Below, piece after piece: positions 41,901 through 55,700 of a DNA stretch of 64,000 nt; position 1 is the first letter of the stretch; each line of letters opens with the position of its first letter. The position numbers were made by a program, and so were the translations under genes. Source of the DNA: Halisarca cf. caerulea (lineage: Eukaryota; Porifera; Demospongiae; Chondrillida; Halisarcidae); NCBI GenBank assembly GCA_963170055.1, contig CAUJGJ010000347.1, positions 1,282,201 to 1,346,200 on the forward strand. The letters run 5' to 3'. Below the pieces are notes generated by a model that was not told the DNA's origin, did no database searches, and saw nothing but the letters and a program-made list of their open reading frames with translations.

Positions 41901-42638
41901 CATGACCTTTCTAAAGTGCTGTGGGCGTATTTGTGTAGTGTTGGATATGCTGGTGCTAATACCAATATTTGGCACTAGAACCACGCACTTTCCCAGTGGA
42001 CACACATGAAGTTTGTGAAGTGTTGTGGGCGTATTTGTGTAGTGTTGGATATGCTGGTGCTAATACCAATATTTGGCACTAGCACCACGCACATTCCCAG
42101 TGGACACACATGACCTTTCTGAAGTGCTGTGGGCGTATTTGTGTAGTGTTGGATATGCTGGTGCTAATACCAATATTTGGCACTAGAACCACGCACATTC
42201 CCAGTGGACACACATGAAGTTTGTGAAGTGTTGTAGGCGTATTTGTGTAGTGTTGGATATGCTGGTGCTAATACCAATATTTGGCACTAGCACCACGCCC
42301 ATTCCCAGTGGACACACATGACCTTTCTGAAGTGCTGTGGGCGTATTTGTGTAGTATAGTATATGCTGGTGCTAATACCAATATTTGGCACTAGCACCAC
42401 GCCCATTCCCAGTGGACACACATGACCTTTCTGAAGTGCTGTGGGCGTATTTGTGTAGTGTTGGATATGCTGGTGCTAATACCAATATTTGGCACTAGCA
42501 CCACGCACATTCCCAGTTGACACACATGACCTTTCTGAAGTGCTGTGGGCGTATTTGTGTAGTGTTGGATATGCTGGTGCTAATACCAATATTTGGCACT
42601 AGCACCACGCACATTCCCAGTGGACACACATGACCTTT
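38925..42638. repeat. 3.7-kb segmental duplication, copy 2
   Basis: Second copy of the 34970-38683 segment at offset 3955 bp. It includes both the 105-bp marker monomers (39407, 40552, 41281) and the 103-bp TTTGGACTAGAACC monomer at the matching positions. The copy ends where the AGTTTTGGATATACTGG cassette begins near 42660; copy 1 instead continues into a CTTTCGGAAGTGG monomer. Confidence 0.88.
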
Positions 42639-42660
42639 CTGAAGTGCTGTGGGCGTATTT

Positions 42661-42965
42661 GTGTAGTTTTGGATATACTGGTGCTAATACCAATATTTGG
42701 CACTAGCACCACGCACATTCCCAGTGGACACACATGAAGTTTGTGAAGTGCTTTGAGCGTATTTGTGTAGTGTTGGATATGCTGGTGCTAATAAAAATAT
42801 TTGGTAATAGCACCATGCACATTCCCAATTTACACACATGGAGTGTCTGAAGTACTGTAGGTGTTTTTGTGCAGAGTGGAATATACTGGTGCTAAAACCA
42901 ATATTTGGCACTAGAACCACGCACATTCCCAGTGGACATACATAAAGTTTATTAAGTGCTGTGGG
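42661..42965. repeat. Diverged edge-type cassette, internal copy 2
   Basis: Same diverged monomers as at 31841-32075, with identical private changes, and it runs on into GGACATACATAAAGTTTATTAAG (split here as GGACATACATAAAG then TTTATTAAG), the junction seen at the array edge near 58230. It therefore carries more of the edge sequence than internal copy 1. Confidence 0.85.
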
Positions 42966-45639
42966 TGTATTTGTGTAGTGTTGGATATGCTGGTGCTAAT
43001 ACCAATATTTGGCACTAGCACCACGCATATTCCCAGTGGACACACATGAAGTTTGTGAAGTGTTGTGGGCGTATTTGTGTAGTGTTGGATATGCTGGTGC
43101 TAATACCAATATTTGGCACTAGCACCACGCACATTCCCAGTGGACACACATGACCTTTCTGAAGTGCTGTGGGCGTATTTGTGTAGTGTTGGATATGCTG
43201 GTGCTAATACCAATATTTGGCACTAGCACCACGCCCATTCCCAGTGGACACACATGACCTTTCTGAAGTGCTGTGGGCGTATTTGTGTAGTGTTGGATAT
43301 GCTGGTGCTAATACCAATATTTGGCACTAGCACCACGCACATTCCCAGTTGACACACATGACCTTTCTGAAGTGCTGTGGGCGTATTTGTGTAGTGTTGG
43401 ATATGCTGGTGCTAATACCAATATTTGGCACTAGCACCACGCACATTCCCAGTGGACACACATGACCTTTCGGAAGTGGTGTGGGCGTATTTGTGTAGTG
43501 TTGGATATGCTGGTGCTAATACCAATATTTGGCACTAGCACCACGCACATTCCCAGTGAACACACATGACCTTTCTAAAGTGCTGTGGGCGTATTTGTGT
43601 AGTGTTGGATATGCTGGTACTAATACCAATATTTGGCACTAGCACCACGCACATTCCCAGTGGACACACATTAAGTTTTCCGAAGTGCTGTGGGCGTATT
43701 TGTGTAGTGTTGGATATGCTGGTGCTAATACCAATATTTGGCACTAGCACCACGCACATTCCCAGTGGACACACATGACCTTTCTGAAGTGCTGTGGGCG
43801 TATTTGTGTAGTGTTGGATATGCTGGTGCTAGTACCAATATTTGGCACTAGAACCACGCACATTCCCAGTGGACACACATGAAGTTTCTGAAGTGCTGTG
43901 GGCATATTTGTGTAGTGTTGGATATGCTGGTGCTAGTACCAATATTTGGCACTAGAACCACGCACATTCCCAGTGGACACACATGAAGTTTCTGAATGGT
44001 TGTGGGCGTATTTGTGTAGTGTTGGATATGCTGGTGCTAATACCAATATTTGGAACTAGCACCACGCATATTCTCAGTGGACACACATGACATTCCTGAA
44101 GTGCTGTGGGCGTATTTGTGTAGTGTTGGATATGCTGGTGCTAATACCAATATTTGGCACTATCACCACGCACATTCCCAGTGGACACACATGACCTTTC
44201 GGAAGTGGTGTGGGCGTATTTGTGTAGTGTTGGATATGCTGGTGCTAATACCAATATTTGGCACTAGCACCACGCACATTCCCAGTGGACACACATGACC
44301 TTTCTAAAGTGCTGTGGGCGTTTTTGTGTAGTGTTGGATATGCTGGTGCTAATACCAATATTTGGCACTAGCACCACGCACTTTCCCAGTGGACACACAT
44401 GAAGTTTGTGAAGTGTTGTGGGCGTATTTGTGTAGTGTTGGATATGCTGGTGCTAATACCAATATTTGGCACTAGCACCACGCACATTCCCAGTGGACAC
44501 ACATGACCTTTCTGAAGTGCTGTGGGCGTATTTGTGTAGTGTTGGATATGCTGGTGCTAATACCAATATTTGGCACTAGAACCACGCACATTCCCAGTGG
44601 ACACACATGAAGTTTGTGAAGTGTTGTAGGCGTATTTGTGTAGTGTTGGATATGCTGGTGCTAATACCAATATTTGGCACTAGCACCACGCACATTCCCA
44701 GTTGACACACATGACCTTTCTGAAGTGCTGTGGGCGTATTTGTGTAGTGTTGGATATGCTGGTGCTAATACCAATATTTGGCACTAGCACCACGCACATT
44801 CCCAGTGGACACACATGACCTTTCGGAAGTGGTGTGGGCGTATTTGTGTAGTGTTGGATATGCTGGTGCTAATACCAATATTTGGCACTAGCACCACGCA
44901 CATTCCCAGTGGACACACATGACCTTTCGGAAGTGGTGTGGGCGTATTTGTGTAGTGTTGGATATGCTGGTGCTAATACCAATATTTGGCACTAGCACCA
45001 CGCACATTCCCAGTGGACACACATGACCTTTCTAAAGTGCTGTGGGCGTATTTGTGTAGTGTTGGATATGCTGGTACTAATACCAATATTTGGCACTAGC
45101 ACCACGCACATTCCCAGTGGACACACAGTAAGTTTTCTGAAGTGCTGTGGGCGTATTTGTGTAGTGTTGGATATGCTGGTGCTAATACCAATATTTGGCA
45201 CTAGCACCACGCACATTCCCAGTGGACACACATGACCTTTCTGAAGTGCTGTGGGCATATTTGTGTAGTGTTGGATATGCTGGTGCTAGTACCAATATTT
45301 GGCACTAGAACCACGCACATTCCCAGTGGACACACATGAAGTTTCTGAAGTGCTGTGGGCATATTTGTGTAGTGTTGGATATGCTGGTGCTAGTACCAAT
45401 ATTTGGACTAGAACCACGCACATTCCCAGTGGACACACATGAAGTTTCTGAATGGTTGTGGGCGTATTTGTGTAGTGTTGGATATGCTGGTGCTAATACC
45501 AATATTTGGAACTAGCACCACGCATATTCTCAGTGGACACACATGACATTCCTGAAGTGCTGTGGGCGTATTTGTGTAGTGTTGGATATGCTGGTGCTAA
45601 TACCAATATTTGGCACTAGAACCACGCACATTCCCAGTG

Positions 45640-46100
45640 GACATACATAAAGTTTATTAAGTGCTGTGGGTGTATTTGTGTAGTGTTGGATATGCTGGTG
45701 CTAATACCAATATTTGGCACTAGCACCACGCATATTCCCAGTGGACACAAATGAAGTTTCTGAAGTGCTGTGGGCGTATTTGTGCAGTGTTGGATATGCT
45801 GGTGCTAATACCAATATTTGGTAATAGCACAACGCACATTCCCAGTGGACACACTTGAAGTTTCTGAAGTGCTGTGGGCGTATTTGTGTAATGTTGGATA
45901 TGCTGGTGCTAATACCAATATTTGGAACTAACAAAACGCATAATCCCAGTGGACACACAGGAAGTTTCATAAGTACTGTGGGCGTATGTGTGTAGTGTTG
46001 GAGATACTGGTGCAAATACCAATGTTAAGCACTAGCACCACACACATTCACAGTGGACACACATGAAGTTTCATAAGTTCTGTGGGTGTAATTGTGTAGT
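45640..46100. repeat. Second diverged edge-type cassette, internal copy 1
   Basis: Strongly diverged monomers: ACATAAAGTTTATTAAG, GGTAATAGCACAACGC, GGAACTAACAAAACGC, ATAATCCCAGTGG, TTTCATAAGTACTG, GGTGCAAATACCAATG, TTAAGCACTAGC and CACACACATTCACAG. The same order occurs at about 49281-49740 and, at the array edge, 58225-58685. Confidence 0.88.
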
Positions 46101-49100
46101 GTTGGATATGCTGGTGCTAATACCAATATTTGGCACTAGCACCACGCACTTTCCCAGTGGACACACATGAAGTTTGTGAAGTGTTGTGGGCGTATTTGTG
46201 TAGTGTTGGATATGCTGGTGCTAATACCAATATTTGGCACTAGCACCACGCACATTCCCAGTGGACACACATGACCTTTCTGAAGTGCTGTGGGCGTATT
46301 TGTGTAGTGTTGGATATGCTGGTGCTAATACCAATATTTGGCACTAGAACCACGCACATTCCCAGTGGACACACATGAAGTTTGTGAAGTGTTGTAGGCG
46401 TATTTGTGTAGTGTTGGATATGCTGGTGCTAATACCAATATTTGGCACTAGCACCACGCTCATTCCCAGTGAACACACATGACCTTTCTAAAGTGCTGTG
46501 GGCGTATTTGTGTAGTGTTGGATATGCTGGTACTAATACCAATATTTGGCACTAGCACCACGCACATTCCCAGTGGACACACATTAAGTTTTCCGAAGTG
46601 CTGTGGGCGTATTTGTGTAGTGTTGGATATGCTGGTGCTAATACCAATATTTGGCACTAGCACCACGCACATTCCCAGTGGACACACATGACCTTTCTGA
46701 AGTGCTGTGGGCGTATTTGTGTAGTGTTGGATATGCTGGTGCTAGTACCAATATTTGGCACTAGAACCACGCACATTCCCAGTGGACACACATGAAGTTT
46801 CTGAAGTGCTGTGGGCATATTTGTGTAGTGTTGGATATGCTGGTGCTAGTACCAATATTTGGCACTAGAACCACGCACATTCCCAGTGGACACACATGAA
46901 GTTTCTGAATGGTTGTGGGCGTATTTGTGTAGTGTTGGATATGCTGGTGCTAATACCAATATTTGGAACTAGCAACACGCATATTCTCAGTGGACACACA
47001 TGACATTCCTGAAGTGCTGTGGGCGTATTTGTGTAGTGTTGGATATGCTGGTGCTAATACCAATATTTGGCACTAGCACCACGCACATTCCCAGTGGACA
47101 CACATGACCTTTCGGAAGTGGTGTGGGCGTATTTGTGTAGTGTTGGATATGCTGGTGCTAATACCAATATTTGGCACTAGCACCACGCACATTCCCAGTG
47201 GACACACATGACCTTTCTAAAGTGCTGTGGGCGTTTTTGTGTAGTGTTGGATATGCTGGTGCTAATACCAATATTTGGCACTAGCACCACGCACTTTCCC
47301 AGTGGACACACATGAAGTTTGTGAAGTGTTGTGGGCGTATTTGTGTAGTGTTGATATGCTGGTGCTAATACCAATATTTGGCACTAGCACCACGCACATT
47401 CCCAGTGGACACACATTAAGTTTTCTGAAGTGCTGTGGGCGTATTTGTGTAGTGTTGGATATGCTGGTGCTAATACCAATATTTGGCACTAGAACCACGC
47501 ACATTCCCAGTGGACACACATGAAGTTTGTGAAGTGTTGTAGGCGTATTTGTGTAGTGTTGGATATGCTGGTGCTAATACCAATATTTGGCACTAGAACC
47601 ACGCACATTCCCAGTGGACACACATGAAGTTTCTGAAGTGCTGTGGGCATATTTGTGTAGTGTTGGATATGCTGGTGCTAGTACCAATATTTGGCACTAG
47701 AACCACGCACATTGCCAGTGGACACACATGAAGTTTCTGAATGGTTGTGGGCGTATTTGTGTAGTGTTGGATATGCTGGTGCTAATACCAATATTTGGAA
47801 CTAGCACCACGCATATTCTCAGTGGACACACATGACATTCCTGAAGTGCTGTGGGCGTATTTGTGTAGTGTTGGATATGCTGGTGCTAATACCAATATTT
47901 GGCACTAGCACCACGCACATTCCCAGTGGACACACATGACCTTTCGGAAGTGGTGTGGGCGTATTTGTGTAGTGTTGGATATGCTGGTGCTAATACCAAT
48001 ATTTGGCACTAGCACCACGCACATTCCCAGTGGACACACATGACCTTTCTAAAGTGCTGTGGGCGTTTTTGTGTAGTGTTGGATATGCTGGTGCTAATAC
48101 CAATATTTGGCACTAGCACCACGCACATTCCCAGTGGACACACATGAAGTTTGTGAAGTGTTGTGGGCGTATTTGTGTAGTGTTGGATATGCTGGTGCTA
48201 ATACCAATATTTGGCACTAGCACCACGCACATTCCCAGTGGACACACATGACCTTTCTGAAGTGCTGTGGGCGTATTTGTGTAGTGTTGGATATGCTGGT
48301 GCTAATACCAATATTTGGCACTAGAACCACGCACATTCCCAGTGGACACACATGAAGTTTGTGAAGTGTTGTAGGCGTATTTGTGTAGTGTTGGATATGC
48401 TGGTGCTAATACCAATATTTGGCACTAGCACCACGCACATTCCCAGTTGACACACATGACCTTTCTGAAGTGCTGTGGGCGTATTTGTGTAGTGTTGGAT
48501 ATGCTGGTGCTAATACAAATATTTGGCACTAGCACCACGCACATTCCCAGTGGACACACATGACCTTTCGGAAGTGGTGTGGGCGTATTTGTGTAGTGTT
48601 GGATATGCTGGTGCTAATACCAATATTTGGCACTAGCACCACGCACATTCCCAGTGGACACACATGACCTTTCTAAAGTGCTGTGGGCGTATTTGTGTAG
48701 TGTTGGATATGCTGGTACTAATACCAATATTTGGCACTAGCACCACGCACATTCCCAGTGGACACACAGTAAGTTTTCTGAAGTGCTGTGGGCGTATTTG
48801 TGTAGTGTTGGATATGCTGGTGCTAATACCAATATTTGGCACTAGCACCACGCACATTCCCAGTGGACACACATGACCTTTCTGAAGTGCTGTGGGCATA
48901 TTTGTGTAGTGTTGGATATGCTGGTGCTAGTACCAATATTTGGCACTAGAACCACGCACATTCCCAGTGGACACACATGAAGTTTCTGAAGTGCTGTGGG
49001 CATATTTGTGTAGTGTTGGATATGCTGGTGCTAGTACCAATATTTGGACTAGAACCACGCACATTCCCAGTGGACACACATGAAGTTTCTGAATGGTTGT

Positions 49101-49280
49101 GGGCGTATTTGTGTAGTGTTGGATATGCTGGTGCTAATACCAATATTTGGAACTAGCACCACGCATATTCTCAGTGGACACACATGACATTCCTGAAGTG
49201 CTGTGGGTGTATTTGTGTAGTGTTGGATATGCTGGTGCTAATACCAATATTTGGCACTAGAACCACGCACATTCCCAGTG

Positions 49281-49740
49281 GACATACATAAAGTTTATTA
49301 AGTGCTGTGGGTGTATTTGTGTAGTGTTGGATATGCTGGTGCTAATACCAATATTTGGCACTAGCACCACGCATATTCCCAGTGGACACACATGAAGTTT
49401 CTGAAGTGCTGTGGGCGTATTTGTGCAGTGTTGGATATGCTGGTGCTAATACCAATATTTGGTAATAGCACAACGCACATTCCCAGTGGACACACTTGAA
49501 GTTTCTGAAGTGCTGTGGGCGTATTTGTGTAATGTTGGATATGCTGGTGCTAATACCAATATTTGGAACTAACAAAACGCATAATCCCAGTGGACACACA
49601 GGAAGTTTCATAAGTACTGTGGGCGTATGTGTGTAGTGTTGGAGATACTGGTGCAAATACCAATGTTAAGCACTAGCACCACACACATTCACAGTGGACA
49701 CACATGAAGTTTCATAAGTTCTGTGGGTGTAATTGTGTAG
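49281..49740. repeat. Second diverged edge-type cassette, internal copy 2
   Basis: Matches 45640-46100 at offset 3641 bp and so was probably carried along in the same duplication. One difference is ACACAAATGAAG near 45747 against ACACACATGAAG near 49388. Confidence 0.88.
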
Positions 49741-49749
49741 TGTTGGATA

Positions 49750-52700
49750 TGCTGGTGCTAATACCAATATTTGGCACTAGCACCACGCACATTCCCAGTT
49801 GACACACATGACCTTTCTGAAGTGCTGTGGGCGTATTTGTGTAGTGTTGGATATGCTGGTGCTAATACCAATATTTGGCACTAGCACCACGCACATTCCC
49901 AGTGGACACACATGACCTTTCGGAAGTGGTGTGGGCGTATTTGTGTAGTGTTGGATATGCTGGTGCTAATACCAATATTTGGCACTAGCACCACGCACAT
50001 TCCCAGTGAACACACATGACCTTTCTAAAGTGCTGTGGGCGTATTTGTGTAGTGTTGGATATGCTGGTACTAATACCAATATTTGGCACTAGCACCACGC
50101 ACATTCCCAGTGGACACACATTAAGTTTTCCGAAGTGCTGTGGGCGTATTTGTGTAGTGTTGGATATGCTGGTGCTAATACCAATATTTGGCACTAGCAC
50201 CACGCACATTCCCAGTGGACACACATGACCTTTCTGAAGTGCTGTGGGCGTATTTGTGTAGTGTTGGATATGCTGGTGCTAGTACCAATATTTGGCACTA
50301 GAACCACGCACATTCCCAGTGGACACACATGAAGTTTCTGAAGTGCTGTGGGCATATTTGTGTAGTGTTGGATATGCTGGTGCTAGTACCAATATTTGGC
50401 ACTAGAACCACGCACATTCCCAGTGGACACACATGAAGTTTCTGAATGGTTGTGGGCGTATTTGTGTAGTGTTGGATATGCTGGTGCTAATACCAATATT
50501 TGGAACTAGCACCACGCATATTCTCAGTGGACACACATGACATTCCTGAAGTGCTGTGGGCGTATTTGTGTAGTGTTGGATATGCTGGTGCTAATACCAA
50601 TATTTGGCACTAGCACCACGCACATTCCCAGTGGACACACATGACCTTTCGGAAGTGGTGTGGGCGTATTTGTGTAGTGTTGGATATGCTGGTGCTAATA
50701 CCAATATTTGGCACTAGCACCACGCACATTCCCATTGGACACACATGACCTTTCTAAAGTGCTGTGGGCGTTTTTGTGTAGTGTTGGATATGCTGGTGCT
50801 AATACCAATATTTGGCACTAGCACCACGCACTTTCCCAGTGGACACACATGAAGTTTGTGAAGTGTTGTGGGCGTATTTGTGTAGTGTTGATATTCTGGT
50901 GCTAATACCAATATTTGGCACTAGCACCACGCACATTCCCAGTGGACACACATGACCTTTCTAAAGTGCTGTGGGCGTATTTGTGTAGTGTTGGATATGC
51001 TGGTGCTAATACCAATATTTGGCACTAGAACCACGCACATTCCCAGTGGACACACATGAAGTTTGTGAAGTGTTGTAGGCGTATTTGTGTAGTGTTGGAT
51101 ATGCTGGTGCTAATACCAATATTTGGCACTAGCACCACGCACATTCCCAGTTGACACACATGACCTTTCTGAAGTGCTGTGGGCGTATTTGTGTAGTGTT
51201 GGATATGCTGGTGCTAATACCAATATTTGGCACTAGCACCACGCACATTCCCAGTGGACACACATGACCTTTCGGAAGTGGTGTGGGCGTATTTGTGTAG
51301 TGTTGGATATGCTGGTGCTAATACCAATATTTGGCACTAGCACCACGCACATTCCCAGTGAACACACATGACCTTTCTAAAGTGCTGTGGGCGTATTTGT
51401 GTAGTGTTGGATATGCTGGTACTAATACCAATATTTGGCACTAGCACCACGCACATTCCCAGTGGACACACAGTAAGTTTTCTGAAGTGCTGTGGGCGTA
51501 TTTGTGTAGTGTTGGATATGCTGGTGCTAATACCAATATTTGGCACTAGCACCACGCACTTTCCCAGTGGACACACATGAAGTTTGTGAAGTGTTGTGGG
51601 CGTATTTGTGTAGTGTTGGATATGCTGGTGCTAATACCAATATTTGGCACTAGCACCACGCACATTCCCAGTGGACACACATGACCTTTCTGAAGTGCTG
51701 TGGGCGTATTTGTGTAGTGTTGGATATGCTGGTGCTAATACCAATATTTGGCACTAGAACCACGCACATTCCCAGTGGACACACATGAAGTTTGTGAAGT
51801 GTTGTAGGCGTATTTGTGTAGTGTTGGATATGCTGGTGCTAATACCAATATTTGGCACTAGCACCACGCCCATTCCCAGTGGACACACATGACCTTTCTG
51901 AAGTGCTGTGGGCGTATTTGTGTAGTGTTGGATATGCTGGTGCTAATACCAATATTTGGCACTAGCACCACGCACATTCCCAGTTGACACACATGACCTT
52001 TCTGAAGTGCTGTGGGCGTATTTGTGTAGTGTTGGATATGCTGGTGCTAATACCAATATTTGGCACTAGCACCACGCACATTCCCAGTGGACACACATGA
52101 CCTTTCGGAAGTGGTGTGGGCGTATTTGTGTAGTGTTGGATATGCTGGTGCTAATACCAATATTTGGCACTAGCACCACGCACATTCCCAGTGAACACAC
52201 ATGACCTTTCTAAAGTGCTGTGGGCGTATTTGTGTAGTGTTGGATATGCTGGTACTAGTACCAATATTTGGCACTAGCACCACGCACATTCCCAGTGGAC
52301 ACACATTAAGTTTTCCGAAGTGCTGTGGGCGTATTTGTGTAGTGTTGGATATGCTGGTGCTAATACCAATATTTGGCACTAGCACCACGCACATTCCCAG
52401 TGGACACACATGACCTTTCTGAAGTGCTGTGGGCGTATTTGTGTAGTGTTGGATATGCTGGTGCTAGTACCAATATTTGGCACTAGAACCACGCACATTC
52501 CCAGTGGACACACATGAAGTTTCTGAAGTGCTGTGGGCATATTTGTGTAGTGTTGGATATGCTGGTGCTAGTACCAATATTTGGCACTAGAACCACGCAC
52601 ATTCCCAGTGGACACACATGAAGTTTCTGAATGGTTGTGGGCGTATTTGTGTAGTGTTGGATATGCTGGTGCTAATACCAATATTTGGAACTAGCACCAC

Positions 52701-55700
52701 GCATATTCTCAGTGGACACACATGACATTCCTGAAGTGCTGTGGGCGTATTTGTGTAGTGTTGGATATGCTGGTGCTAATACCAATATTTGGCACTAGCA
52801 CCACGCACATTCCCAGTGGACACACATGACCTTTCGGAAGTGGTGTGGGCGTATTTGTGTAGTGTTGGATATGCTGGTGCTAATACCAATATTTGGCACT
52901 AGCACCACGCACATTCCCAGTGGACACACATGACCTTTCTAAAGTGCTGTGGGCGTTTTTGTGTAGTGTTGGATATGCTGGTGCTAATACCAATATTTGG
53001 CACTAGCACCACGCACTTTCCCAGTGGACACACATGAAGTTTGTGAAGTGTTGTGGGCGTATTTGTGTAGTGTTGATATTCTGGTGCTAATACCAATATT
53101 TGGCACTAGCACCACGCACATTCCCAGTGGACACACATGACCTTTCTAAAGTGCTGTGGGCGTATTTGTGTAGTGTTGGATATGCTGGTGCTAATACCAA
53201 TATTTGGCACTAGAACCACGCACATTCCCAGTGGACACACATGAAGTTTGTGAAGTGTTGTAGGCGTATTTGTGTAGTGTTGGATATGCTGGTGCTAATA
53301 CCAATATTTGGCACTAGCACCACGCACATTCCCAGTTGACACACATGACCTTTCTGAAGTGCTGTGGGCGTATTTGTGTAGTGTTGGATATGCTGGTGCT
53401 AATACCAATATTTGGCACTAGCACCACGCACATTCCCAGTGGACACACATGACCTTTCGGAAGTGGTGTGGGCGTATTTGTGTAGTGTTGGATATGCTGG
53501 TGCTAATACCAATATTTGGCACTAGCACCACGCACATTCCCAGTGAACACACATGACCTTTCTAAAGTGCTGTGGGCGTATTTGTGTAGTGTTGGATATG
53601 CTGGTACTAATACCAATATTTGGCACTAGCACCACGCACATTCCCAGTGGACACACAGTAAGTTTTCTGAAGTGCTGTGGGCGTATTTGTGTAGTGTTGG
53701 ATATGCTGGTGCTAATACCAATATTTGGCACTAGCACCACGCACATTCCCAGTGGACACACATGACCTTTCTGAAGTGCTGTGGGCATATTTGTGTAGTG
53801 TTGGATATGCTGGTGCTAGTACCAATATTTGGCACTAGAACCACGCACATTCCCAGTGGACACACATGAAGTTTCTGAAGTGCTGTGGGCATATTTGTGT
53901 AGTGTTGGATATGCTGGTGCTAGTACCAATATTTGGACTAGAACCACGCACATTCCCAGTGGACACACATGAAGTTTCTGAATGGTTGTGGGCGTATTTG
54001 TGTAGTGTTGGATATGCTGGTGCTAATACCAATATTTGGAACTAGCACCACGCATATTCTCAGTGGACACACATTACATTCCTGAAGTGCTGTGGGCGTA
54101 TTTGTGTAGTGTTGGATATGCTGGTGCTAATACCAATATTTGGCACTAGCACCACGCACATTCCCAGTGGACACACATGACCTTTCGGAAGTGGTGTGGG
54201 CGTATTTGTGTAGTGTTGGATATGCTGGTGCTAATACCAATATTTGGCACTAGCACCACGCACATTCCCAGTTGACACACATGACCTTTCTAAAGTGCTG
54301 TGGGCGTATTTGTGTAGTGTTGGATATGCTGGTGCTAATACCAATATTTGGCACTAGCACCACGCACTTTCCCAGTGGACACACATGAAGTTTGTGAAGT
54401 GTTGTGGGCGTATTTGTGTAGTGTTGGATATGCTGGTGCTAATACCAATATTTGGCACTAGCACCACGCACATTCCCAGTGGACACACATTAAGTTTTCC
54501 GAAGTGCTGTGGGCGTATTTGTGTAGTGTTGGATATGCTGGTGCTAATACCAATATTTGGCACTAGCACCACGCACATTCCCAGTGGACACACATGACCT
54601 TTCTGAAGTGCTGTGGGCGTATTTGTGTAGTGTTGGATATGCTGGTGCTAGTACCAATATTTGGCACTAGAACCACGCACATTCCCAGTGGACACACATG
54701 AAGTTTCTGAAGTGCTGTGGGCATATTTGTGTAGTGTTGGATATGCTGGTGCTAGTACCAATATTTGGCACTAGAACCACGCACATTCCCAGTGGACACA
54801 CATGAAGTTTCTGAATGGTTGTGGGCGTATTTGTGTAGTGTTGGATATGCTGGTGCTAATACCAATATTTGGAACTAGCACCACGCATATTCTCAGTGGA
54901 CACACATGACATTCCTGAAGTGCTGTGGGCGTATTTGTGTAGTGTTGGATATGCTGGTGCTAATACCAATATTTGGCACTAGCACCACGCACATTCCCAG
55001 TGGACACACATGACCTTTCGGAAGTGGTGTGGGCGTATTTGTGTAGTGTTGGATATGCTGGTGCTAATACCAATATTTGGCACTAGCACCACGCACATTC
55101 CCAGTGGACACACATGACCTTTCTAAAGTGCTTTAGGCGTTTTTGTGTAGTGTTGGATATGCTGGTGCTAATACCAATATTTGGCACTAGCACCACGCAC
55201 TTTCCCAGTGGACACACATGAAGTTTGTGAAGTGTTGTGGGCGTATTTGTGTAGTGTTGATATTCTGGTGCTAATACCAATATTTGGCACTAGCACCACG
55301 CACATTCCCAGTGGACACACATGACCTTTCTGAAGTGCTGTGGGCGTATTTGTGTAGTGTTGGATATGCTGGTGCTAATACCAATATTTGGCACTAGAAC
55401 CACGCACATTCCCAGTGGACACACATGAAGTTTGTGAAGTGTTGTAGGCGTATTTGTGTAGTGTTGGATATGCTGGTGCTAATACCAATATTTGGCACTA
55501 GCACCACGCACATTCCCAGTTGACACACATGACCTTTCTGAAGTGCTGTGGGCGTATTTGTGTAGTGTTGGATATGCTGGTGCTAATACCAATATTTGGC
55601 ACTAGCACCACGCACATTCCCAGTGGACACACATGACCTTTCGGAAGTGGTGTGGGCGTATTTGTGTAGTGTTGGATATGCTGGTGCTAATACCAATATT

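Larger units (their letters stand above)
43440..49750. repeat. Two copies of a block-B segment at offset 3641 bp
   Basis: Subtype order from about 45.0 to 46.1 kb recurs at 48.6 to 49.74 kb with an offset of 3641 bp (35 monomers plus 1). Upstream of about 44.9 kb the offset is 3745 bp, seen with GGAACTAGCACC at 44052 and 47797. The first copy therefore holds one extra CTTTCGGAAGTGGTG monomer (two in a row near 44823 and 44927). A 103-bp GTTGATATGCTGG monomer lies at about 47350. Confidence 0.78.
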
